NCBI RefSeq assembly: GCF_900096565.1
Contig: NZ_FMYP01000003.1
Location: 45,154-109,153 of the forward strand
DNA from: Williamwhitmania taraxaci
Lineage (GTDB): Bacteria; Bacteroidota; Bacteroidia; Bacteroidales; Williamwhitmaniaceae
Reading direction: 5' to 3'
Length of the DNA stretch: 64,000 nucleotides
The notes below the pieces were generated by a model. The model was not told the DNA's origin, did not search any database, and worked only from the letters and a program-made list of their open reading frames with translations. A program made the position numbers and the translations under genes. The first letter of the stretch is position 1. Each line of letters starts with the position of its first letter. Below, piece after piece: positions 51,554 through 58,983 of this stretch.

Positions 51554-53494
51554 ATGAAGCTTTCCATTATCATTGTCAGCTATAACGTTAAACACTTCCT
51601 CGACCAGTGCCTACAAACTGTTCAAGCAGCAACGGCAGGTCTTGATGCAGAAGTATTTGTAGTTGATAACTTATCTGGTGACGGATCCTGCGAAATGGTT
51701 CGGGAAAAACACCCTTGGGTAAACCTTATCGAAAATAAGCAAAATACTGGCTTTGCAGTTGCCAACAACCAAGCAATACAGCTTTCGAAAGGAGAGTATA
51801 TACTACTGTTGAACCCCGATACGCTGGTTCAGGAACAAACATTTTCGAAGTGCATTGATTTCATGGATAGCCATCCGGATGCGGGGGCAATGGGCGTAAA
51901 AATGATTGATGGCAAGGGGAACTACCTGCCCGAGTCGAAGCGAGGACTTCCCACACCTGCAGTAGCATTCTACAAAATCTCCGGCATCATAAAATTAAGG
52001 CCAAGATCGGCTCGATTTGCCAAATACTACATGGGGCATCTTCCTGCCGACAAAACAAATGAGGTGGAGATTCTGGCTGGAGCCTTTATGTTTATGCGCA
52101 TGAAAACGCTCAACATAGCAGGTTTACTCGACGAAGATTTCTTTATGTATGGCGAAGATATCGACCTTTCCTACCGAATATTGAAGGCTGGGTATAAAAA
52201 CTACTACTTCGCGGAAACATCCATAATTCATTACAAAGGGGAAAGCACAAAAAAAGGGAGCATAAACTACGTAATGGTATTCTACAAGGCGATGATCTTG
52301 TTTGCGCAAAAACATTTCTCCTCCGGAGATGCCCAACTTTATACCTCAGCAATTCGCTTTGCGATTTACCTCCGAGCACTAATTTCTCTAATAAAGAGAG
52401 GACTTACCAAAATCATCCTGCCATTGCTCGACAGCCTAACGGCGTCCATAGGTTATTTAACCATTACACACGTCTGGGGTTCTAACATGAAGGGTGTTCC
52501 ATTTCCCACAAACCTCACCAACCCATTCCTTGCCGGGATTATTATTATTTTTCTGCTATCCATATTTCTTAGTGGAGGGTATGACCGACCTCTTCGGCTG
52601 AACAAGGTATGGAAAGGAGTCGTAATCGCGGCGATTACCATACTCCTATTCTACAATTTTTTACCCGAGAAATTTCGATTTTCAAGAGCAATTATTGCGT
52701 CAAGCGCCACAATCATACTCTTGTTGATCCCAACCATGAGGATTGTTGCCGGAAAAATCCTTGGAAAAGGATTCATTCCGCTTAAACCAAAAAAAATCAA
52801 AAAAATAATCGTTGCCGATACAAATGAAACGGATAGGATTAACAAACTGCTGGAACTATCAGGAGCACAAGGTGAAGTAAGTCAGTTTAACCCAACCCAA
52901 ATCAATTATAACTTCGATCAACAACTACTAATACTTAAGGAGAAAATAAGGGTACAAAAGATTGATGAAGTAATTTTTTCCGCCAACGACTTATCTACTA
53001 CCGATATTATAACATTGATGCTGCAGCTATCATCGCTCAATTGCGATTTCAAAATTGCACCCACAAAAGGGTTGTCCCTTATTGGCAGCAACTCAATTGA
53101 AACTGCAGGTGATCTTTACACTATTGGGCAAGAAACGCTAGCATCTACAACAAACCGAAGGCTAAAAAGAATTATTGACTTTAGTTTCGGACTTTTCTTT
53201 TTATCAACCATTCCTCTTTGGCTTCCAGTAAACAAAAAGCCTAAAACTTTCTTATTTCGTATTCTAAAATTACTTATTGGAAAAGAAACAGTAGTGGGTT
53301 ACCTCCACAACGACCCTCAACTAAAACTACTCCCTAACCTAAAACATGGGATTATATCACCTAGCAATGCCCTATCTATTAATACTGAAAATGCACACAC
53401 AACAAATTTAATGTATGCAAAAAACTATACTGCTGCGGGAGACATCTTAATTATCCTAAAGAGTTTTCCTAACCTTATTAAAGGAAACTTTTAA
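51554..53494 (+). CDS. Family 2 glycosyltransferase fused to a degenerate sugar-phosphate transferase-like C-terminus
   Basis: A 646-residue membrane protein. Residues 1-285 are a GT-A glycosyltransferase (LSIIIVSYNVKHFLDQCLQT, VVDNLSGDGSCEMV, LLLNPDTLVQ, FMYGEDIDLSYRILKAGYKN). Three membrane segments follow (about 325-342, 356-372, 378-400), then a Rossmann-like segment (KKIKKIIVADTNETDRINKL, about 410-530). The tail resembles polyprenyl-phosphate sugar transferases: TNRRLKRIIDFSFGLFFLST, LIGKETVVGYLHND and NLMYAKNYTAAGDILIIL. The middle catalytic D-E motif region of those enzymes seems missing, so the tail may act only as a membrane-bound or regulatory domain. Probable role: surface glycan assembly. 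It is separated from its neighbours by terminators. Confidence 0.8.
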   Translation: MKLSIIIVSYNVKHFLDQCLQTVQAATAGLDAEVFVVDNLSGDGSCEMVREKHPWVNLIENKQNTGFAVANNQAIQLSKGEYILLLNPDTLVQEQTFSKCIDFMDSHPDAGAMGVKMIDGKGNYLPESKRGLPTPAVAFYKISGIIKLRPRSARFAKYYMGHLPADKTNEVEILAGAFMFMRMKTLNIAGLLDEDFFMYGEDIDLSYRILKAGYKNYYFAETSIIHYKGESTKKGSINYVMVFYKAMILFAQKHFSSGDAQLYTSAIRFAIYLRALISLIKRGLTKIILPLLDSLTASIGYLTITHVWGSNMKGVPFPTNLTNPFLAGIIIIFLLSIFLSGGYDRPLRLNKVWKGVVIAAITILLFYNFLPEKFRFSRAIIASSATIILLLIPTMRIVAGKILGKGFIPLKPKKIKKIIVADTNETDRINKLLELSGAQGEVSQFNPTQINYNFDQQLLILKEKIRVQKIDEVIFSANDLSTTDIITLMLQLSSLNCDFKIAPTKGLSLIGSNSIETAGDLYTIGQETLASTTNRRLKRIIDFSFGLFFLSTIPLWLPVNKKPKTFLFRILKLLIGKETVVGYLHNDPQLKLLPNLKHGIISPSNALSINTENAHTTNLMYAKNYTAAGDILIILKSFPNLIKGNF

Positions 53495-53558
53495 GGGTTA
53501 ACATTGAACAAAACCTCCTAGTTATTCTTTATTAGGTAGAAAAAAGAAAGCCAGCACA

Positions 53559-54836
53559 ATGAGAAATATTGAGGTAATCCTCCCTGCCATGGGTGAAGGA
53601 ATAATAGATGCAACTATTACAAAATGGTTAGTAGCCCTTGGCCAAAATGTAGAAGAGGATACACCTATTGTTGAAATAGCTACAGACAAAGTCGATTCTG
53701 AAATACCCGCTCCTGCTGCTGGCAAACTAACGTCAGTATTATTTAAGGAGGGAGAAATACCTAAAGTTGGCCAAGTAATTGCGATAATTGAGGTAGAAGG
53801 AGAAGAGGACACACCTATTGCTTCGAAAGTTAATTCAAAAACTTCAGAGGTAATATCACCAACAAGTTCTATTCCAGAGAATAAAAGTGCGGGTACAACC
53901 CAACCTATCAGCTCCGATATTTTCCTTTCACCATTGGTTCGGAGTATTGCCAAGGAAGAAAATGTGTCGAATGCAGAAATGGCAACCGTTAGAGGAAGCG
54001 GCGTGGATGGCAGAGTCACAAAGGAGGACATGCTCAGTTTCCTAAAAAGCAGGCATATTGCTCCCACAAAAACAACTCAAAACAAGCCAACCCCAGCACA
54101 GCCGACAAAGTCGTCAGAAAATTTACAGGAAATAGAAGTAGTTCCAATGGATCGTATGCGAAAGATCATTGCCGATCACATGGTAATGTCAAAGCAAACG
54201 TCGCCCCACGTAACCAGTTTTATAGATGTGGATTTAACCGGAATCGTTAAATGGCGAGATCGTGTTAAGAATGATTTCCAGAAAAAGGAAGGACAAAAAC
54301 TCACCTACACACCCATATTTTTCGAAGCCATTGCTAAGGCGATAAAAGAATTTCCTGGGATTAATGCTTCTGTTGATGGTGACCGGATTCTACTCAAGAA
54401 AAGGATCAATTTGGGAATGGCAACAGCGCTACCCAGTGGCAACTTGATAGTTCCCGTGATAAAAAATGCAGAACACTTAAGCCTCACTGGTATGGCATTT
54501 GCGGTAAACGATCTTGCCGAAAGAGCCCGAAACAACAACTTACTGCTCGATGAAATTCAAGGCGGTACCTTTACCGTCACAAACCTTGGAGCGTTTGACA
54601 CACTAGCAGGAACACCCATAATTAATCAGCCGCAAGTGGCCATTTTAGCCATCGGTGCTATCAAAAAAACACCCGTTGTGATTGAATCGGAGTTGGGCGA
54701 CACCATAGGAATACGATCCATCGCCATACTTTCGCTTGCCTACGACCACCGCGTGGTGGATGGTGCACTAGGAGGAATGTTTCTGCGACGAATTAAAACA
54801 CTGCTCGAACAGTTCGACACCAACCGAACTTACTAA
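53559..54836 (+). CDS. 2-oxo acid dehydrogenase E2 component (dihydrolipoamide acyltransferase)
   Basis: A 425-residue acyltransferase core of a pyruvate or branched-chain 2-oxo acid dehydrogenase. The single lipoyl domain (1-85) has the lipoylated Lys in EIATDKVDSEIPAPAAGKL (DKV rather than the frequent DKA). A subunit-binding domain starts LSPLVRSIAKEENVSNAEMA (about 125-165). The catalytic domain follows (VPMDRMRKIIADHMVMSKQT) with active-site His in YDHRVVDGALGGMFL and EIQGGTFTVTNLGAFDTLAG. The branched-chain type is a little favoured by layout, but I cannot decide. E1 and E3 genes are not in the neighbourhood. It ends at a strong terminator. Confidence 0.9.
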   Translation: MRNIEVILPAMGEGIIDATITKWLVALGQNVEEDTPIVEIATDKVDSEIPAPAAGKLTSVLFKEGEIPKVGQVIAIIEVEGEEDTPIASKVNSKTSEVISPTSSIPENKSAGTTQPISSDIFLSPLVRSIAKEENVSNAEMATVRGSGVDGRVTKEDMLSFLKSRHIAPTKTTQNKPTPAQPTKSSENLQEIEVVPMDRMRKIIADHMVMSKQTSPHVTSFIDVDLTGIVKWRDRVKNDFQKKEGQKLTYTPIFFEAIAKAIKEFPGINASVDGDRILLKKRINLGMATALPSGNLIVPVIKNAEHLSLTGMAFAVNDLAERARNNNLLLDEIQGGTFTVTNLGAFDTLAGTPIINQPQVAILAIGAIKKTPVVIESELGDTIGIRSIAILSLAYDHRVVDGALGGMFLRRIKTLLEQFDTNRTY

Positions 54837-54841
54837 GATAA

Positions 54842-54879
54842 TCGACCGACAAAAATAACCTTGTCGGTCGAATTTTTTT
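54842..54879 (+). terminator. Terminator of the E2 gene
   Basis: TCGACCGACAA (54842-54852) and TTGTCGGTCGA (54861-54871) form a perfect 11-base stem, followed by a run of seven T. Confidence 0.9.
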
Positions 54880-54972
54880 GTAGCCATAATCAAAAACAAA
54901 CAGGATCAACGGCTTACTACGATTGTTACTTCGAACTAAAATAAAATAATTAATCTTCGAGGAGAACAGCTG

Positions 54973-54998
54973 TACACCCTCCAATCATTGAGGATGTA
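54973..54998. other. Unassigned hairpin ahead of the PorE-like cluster
   Basis: TACACCCTC (54973-54981) and GAGGATGTA (54990-54998) can pair with a single C-A mismatch around an 8-base loop, in the gap between E2 and the first PorE-like gene. No T run follows on either side, so it is not a normal terminator. The rest of this gap is AT-rich and shows nothing else. Confidence 0.35.
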
Positions 54999-55133
54999 TA
55001 AAAAAAGAGGAATAGATCTCCGCCCATTGTATTGTAATAATTGAATATATATTTTCATTAGATAAATCTTTTTCCCATTTTTGTTCTCGTAAGGAAACAT
55101 TTAAGCGATGCATTAAATCAAAATATCAAGAAG

Positions 55134-56423
55134 GTGGGGCGATCGACTGTTTCAATTTGTATCCTATTTTTCATTAATATATCCCTCGGGTTTTCCCAGA
55201 AAGAATCATACTACAAGCGTGTATTTGTAGATGCGGAGTACTATGTACTATACGAGGAATATAGGGATGCGCTTCCCTTGTACAAAGAACTCTACAAGGC
55301 GGGGAAAAATAATCCTAACATTAACTTCAGAATAGGGCAGTGCTACTTAAACACACCTGGGGAGAAGGAAAAGGCAATTCTATATCTCGAGAAGGCAGTT
55401 ACATCAATAAACCCATCATACAGAGAAGGCTACTTTACAGAAACAGGAGCTCCTCGACAGGCATTTCTTTTTCTAGGCAATGCCTATAGAATTACCGGCA
55501 ATCTTCAAAAAGCAAAAGTAGCTTACGAAGAATACCAAAGACTTCTAAAACCCGATGAGAAAAGAGAGCAGATGATTGTAGCCAATCATTTAGTTTCAAT
55601 AGACATGGCGCAATCACCCTCCGCAAACAAAATCAAGCGAGAAGCGACCAATTTGGGAAACAACATTAATACCTCATTTCCAGAAGTAAGACCCACTGTT
55701 TCGGGAACAGGCAAAGTACTTGCATACACCTCAATGCAGCGATTTTACAGTGCGATTTTCATAAGCCGAATTGGAGCAAAAGACCAATGGATACCGGCAA
55801 AAAACGTCACAGCAGAGGTCAATGCAGAAGGCTCTGTCTTTACCAGTTCTCTCTCGTTCGATGGAAACATTCTCCTTTTTACACGCAGCGAGTTGGATGA
55901 TTTCAACATCTTCATGAGCAGCTACGACACCATTGCAAAGAGATGGAATTCGATGGTGCGGCTCAACAAAAATATCAACAGCAATGCAATGGAGATGTCG
56001 GCTTGCCTCTCAAAAGACGGCAAAACATTATATTTCAGCAGCAATCGAGAGGGCGGATATGGCGGTTATGATCTATACAAATCATACCTAGGCGTAAACA
56101 ATGAGTGGGGTGAGGCAATCAATCTTGGACCAGGAATCAATACCACGTTCGATGAAGACTCGCCAGTGCTGTCAGAGGATGGCCAAACCTTTTTCTTCTC
56201 CTCCAACGGACATCCAAGTTATGGAGGGATCGACATTTTCTCGGCTCCGATGAGTACAACCAGTTTTGGTCCTGTTCAAAATCTAGGGTTCGGTATCAAT
56301 ACTACCGACGACGACACTTATTTCTGCGTTATGGACAATGGTAATCGCTTCATTATTGCCCGACCCGACATCAATGGATTTGGTGATTATGACATCCAAA
56401 CCATTGCTACAACACATCCTTAG
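55134..56423 (+). CDS. TPR and PD40 beta-propeller exported protein (PorE-like, lacking OmpA domain)
   Basis: A 429-residue exported protein, first of three tandem paralogs. It begins with GTG (55134), the only start preceding the signal peptide (STVSICILFFINISLGFSQ). TPR-like repeats (about 25-155: VDAEYYVLYEEYRDALPLYK, INFRIGQCYLNTPGEKEKAI) are followed by PD40/WD40-like blades (about 165-425), such as LSKDGKTLYFSSNREGGYGG and LSEDGQTFFFSSNGHPSYGG. The same plan begins PorE of Porphyromonas, but here the protein stops after the propeller, with no CRD or OmpA domain. A periplasmic scaffold role is likely; the exact partner is unknown. Confidence 0.82.
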   Translation: MGRSTVSICILFFINISLGFSQKESYYKRVFVDAEYYVLYEEYRDALPLYKELYKAGKNNPNINFRIGQCYLNTPGEKEKAILYLEKAVTSINPSYREGYFTETGAPRQAFLFLGNAYRITGNLQKAKVAYEEYQRLLKPDEKREQMIVANHLVSIDMAQSPSANKIKREATNLGNNINTSFPEVRPTVSGTGKVLAYTSMQRFYSAIFISRIGAKDQWIPAKNVTAEVNAEGSVFTSSLSFDGNILLFTRSELDDFNIFMSSYDTIAKRWNSMVRLNKNINSNAMEMSACLSKDGKTLYFSSNREGGYGGYDLYKSYLGVNNEWGEAINLGPGINTTFDEDSPVLSEDGQTFFFSSNGHPSYGGIDIFSAPMSTTSFGPVQNLGFGINTTDDDTYFCVMDNGNRFIIARPDINGFGDYDIQTIATTHP

Positions 56424-56461
56424 CATTTTCGATTCCCCTTCAAAAATGCTTAAAGTTTAAA

Positions 56462-56492
56462 TTGGATGTTTTCTAAAAAAGTCATAACTTGG
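56462..56492 (+). promoter_or_regulatory. Possible promoter before the second PorE-like gene
   Basis: TTG (56462-56464), a 20-base gap and TAACTTGG (56485-56492), close to TAnnTTTG. It lies in the 124-base gap between the first and second PorE-like genes and would allow separate expression of genes two and three. Confidence 0.35.
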
Positions 56493-56547
56493 CTTAGGCA
56501 TTATTATGTGCTATTTACTCCTAACTATTACTGGCTAAATCATTATA

Positions 56548-58983
56548 ATGAAATTAAAGTTTATTGCAACTGCACTGCTACTGCTGCTGGTTTGTTTAGT
56601 TCAAGCTCAAGAAAAAGATGAAAAAACTTCTGTAGAAGAACTCTATCTTGATGCCAACAGCTATTTTTTCTTTGAAGATTACGAAGAAGCATTAGCACTA
56701 TACCAGCAGGTTGTTCGCGAAATCCCCAAAAATAGCAACCTCAGTTATCGTATCGGCATTTGCTATCTCAACATACCGGGAAAGAAAAACAAATCAATCC
56801 CTTTTTTGGAAACGGCCACAGCCAGCACAAGTAAACGTTACAAGGAAAACTCGATAAAAGAGGCTAATGCGCCCATTGAATCATTCTTCTTTTTAGGCAG
56901 TGCGTATCTGGCAAACAACCAGTTAAGCAAAGCAAAAGAGGCATTCTTAAAATTCCAAAGCCTGACAGGTAAGAAGGACACTGATTACGACATATCGATG
57001 CTCAAACTTCAGCTGGGTACAATCGAAAGTTCGAAAGCCATACAAAAAAAACCCATTAACTTTTTGCTTAGCAACTTAGGGCAGAAAATCAACGATCGAT
57101 TCTCCAACTTTAGCCCTACACTTTCCTACAATGGACAAGTTCTGGCTTACACCTCCAAGCGTAAGTTCTATCAAGCTGTTTTTGTTGCCCGTAAAAAAGG
57201 CAATGAATGGTCGACTCCTGTGAATATAACTCCAGAGTTAGAAACCGACCAAAACCTTAAAACGTTATCGCTTAATTTTGACGGAACCGAATTATACCTT
57301 TACAAAGATGATAACCGAGATGGAAACATCTATGTAAGCCATTATCGCAACGGAAGATGGAATCCCATTGAAGATATAGGATCCAACATCAACACCAAGT
57401 ATTGGGAAGCCAGTGCAGCAATTTCCCCTGATGGAAAAACGCTCTACTTTTCGAGTAATAGAGAAGGTGGTTACGGAGAGTTAGATTTATATAAAAGCCG
57501 TAAACTGCCTAATGGAACTTGGGATGTTGCTCAAAATCTAGGCCCAAACATAAACTCCGCTTACAACGAAATAGCGCCCTCACTAACATCAACCGGTACA
57601 ACCCTATTTTACGCCTCGGATGGCTTTCTCGGGCTCGGCGGTTATGATATATATTTCGCCAACGCAAGCAAAGGCGACGAATGGTCAAAACCGGAAAATC
57701 TAGGCTATCCGATTAACACATCCGATGACGATATTGAGTTTTGCCCGATTGATGATGGCCAATATGGATTACTGGCCCGTTTTGACGAAGACAGCTATGG
57801 TGAGATGGATATTTTTAAAATTGAAATTTTCTCGGAACGATACGCTAAGGAAGTAGTAATGCACAACCAGTTAGAACTAAGAAAGCGATCGTCTAGCAAA
57901 AAGTCATTGGTCATAGATACGGTAAACGCACAAAAGTTGGCACTTATTTTACCGGAGGGATTGAACCTCGACGACTATTCCGACGCAAATAAAAGGATTA
58001 AACTATACTTTGAGGGCAAGCGCTACAACCTACGCGACCAAGTCAATCTTCTAGCGTCAAAGAAGGGCAACATTGAAGAGGCTCCAACCAATTTCGTTCC
58101 AATTAATGCTCAAGCAATATCTGATTTAGAAAATACACAAAAGAGCAACTCCGCTAGAGACACTGACCATAATCGACTTGAAACCAGATCGTTTAGCAAC
58201 CTAAACATACCCTTTCTACTCGACATACGATTTCAAACAAACCTTACCCAGCAAATTCGCAGCCTGATTGAAGATATATTTTACGTACCAGGCATGCCCC
58301 ATTCCACCAAGGAGAACAGTGCATTTGCAGCGAGTAATTCCGATAATCAAGCGACACAATTCTACAGAATATTCAAATCGATTGGATTAAACATCCCCCA
58401 GAGCATATTCACCACAGCCCAAAACACCCAGTCGGGATCGCCGCTATTTCTAATGGCGTCCTTGTTGAAAGCACAAAAATCAGGGATAATTTCCAGTGAT
58501 GAACTACTGAATGCCCTCATAGTTTACCTCGATAAGTTTGCTGCTAATCGCGACAACAGTTACATCTCCTATTCGAAGACAGGCTCTATTAAAAAGGATC
58601 GAAGCGGGTCCACTTTCCTTGCGCTTGCAAACTTGCTAAAGGCAAAAGCAAGCGGCAAATTGAAGTTGATGCTAAACAGTATCGACCCAGAAACAAACCA
58701 TATTACCACATTTGATCAACTAATTGCATTGCTAAAATCAATCGACGAAGTTGAGTTTCAAAACTACAAGCAGGAACTGATTTCTATTATGGCTGAAATA
58801 GCCTCTGAAGAGTTTTACTCGCTTAATGCACAGGCACGGAACGACCTCACGCTTGCCTTTGAAAGGCCGAGTGCAATGCATATCATCAAATATACAGGCG
58901 GATTCATACTCGCAATTGGCGCCTTTATATTTCTATTGATTCTTGCGAAGAAAAGAAAACAAAAAAAACGCGACAGAAAATGA
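56548..58983 (+). CDS. TPR-PD40 protein with novel helical domain and C-terminal membrane anchor (PorE-like paralog)
   Basis: An 811-residue protein, second of the tandem set. Signal peptide (LKFIATALLLLLVCLVQAQE), TPR region (about 33-170: YEEALALYQQVVREIPKNSN) and PD40 propeller (about 175-440: ISPDGKTLYFSSNREGGYGE, LTSTGTTLFYASDGFLGLGG). From about 445 it is unlike the others: a basic linker, a mixed segment and a helical region (about 550-770) with no domain I can name. A single membrane segment (HIIKYTGGFILAIGAFIFLL, about 777-800) and a very basic tail (KKRKQKKRDRK) follow. With a signal peptide and this end, most of it should be periplasmic and anchored in the inner membrane. It overlaps the next gene by 4 bases. 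Confidence 0.8.
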   Translation: MKLKFIATALLLLLVCLVQAQEKDEKTSVEELYLDANSYFFFEDYEEALALYQQVVREIPKNSNLSYRIGICYLNIPGKKNKSIPFLETATASTSKRYKENSIKEANAPIESFFFLGSAYLANNQLSKAKEAFLKFQSLTGKKDTDYDISMLKLQLGTIESSKAIQKKPINFLLSNLGQKINDRFSNFSPTLSYNGQVLAYTSKRKFYQAVFVARKKGNEWSTPVNITPELETDQNLKTLSLNFDGTELYLYKDDNRDGNIYVSHYRNGRWNPIEDIGSNINTKYWEASAAISPDGKTLYFSSNREGGYGELDLYKSRKLPNGTWDVAQNLGPNINSAYNEIAPSLTSTGTTLFYASDGFLGLGGYDIYFANASKGDEWSKPENLGYPINTSDDDIEFCPIDDGQYGLLARFDEDSYGEMDIFKIEIFSERYAKEVVMHNQLELRKRSSSKKSLVIDTVNAQKLALILPEGLNLDDYSDANKRIKLYFEGKRYNLRDQVNLLASKKGNIEEAPTNFVPINAQAISDLENTQKSNSARDTDHNRLETRSFSNLNIPFLLDIRFQTNLTQQIRSLIEDIFYVPGMPHSTKENSAFAASNSDNQATQFYRIFKSIGLNIPQSIFTTAQNTQSGSPLFLMASLLKAQKSGIISSDELLNALIVYLDKFAANRDNSYISYSKTGSIKKDRSGSTFLALANLLKAKASGKLKLMLNSIDPETNHITTFDQLIALLKSIDEVEFQNYKQELISIMAEIASEEFYSLNAQARNDLTLAFERPSAMHIIKYTGGFILAIGAFIFLLILAKKRKQKKRDRK

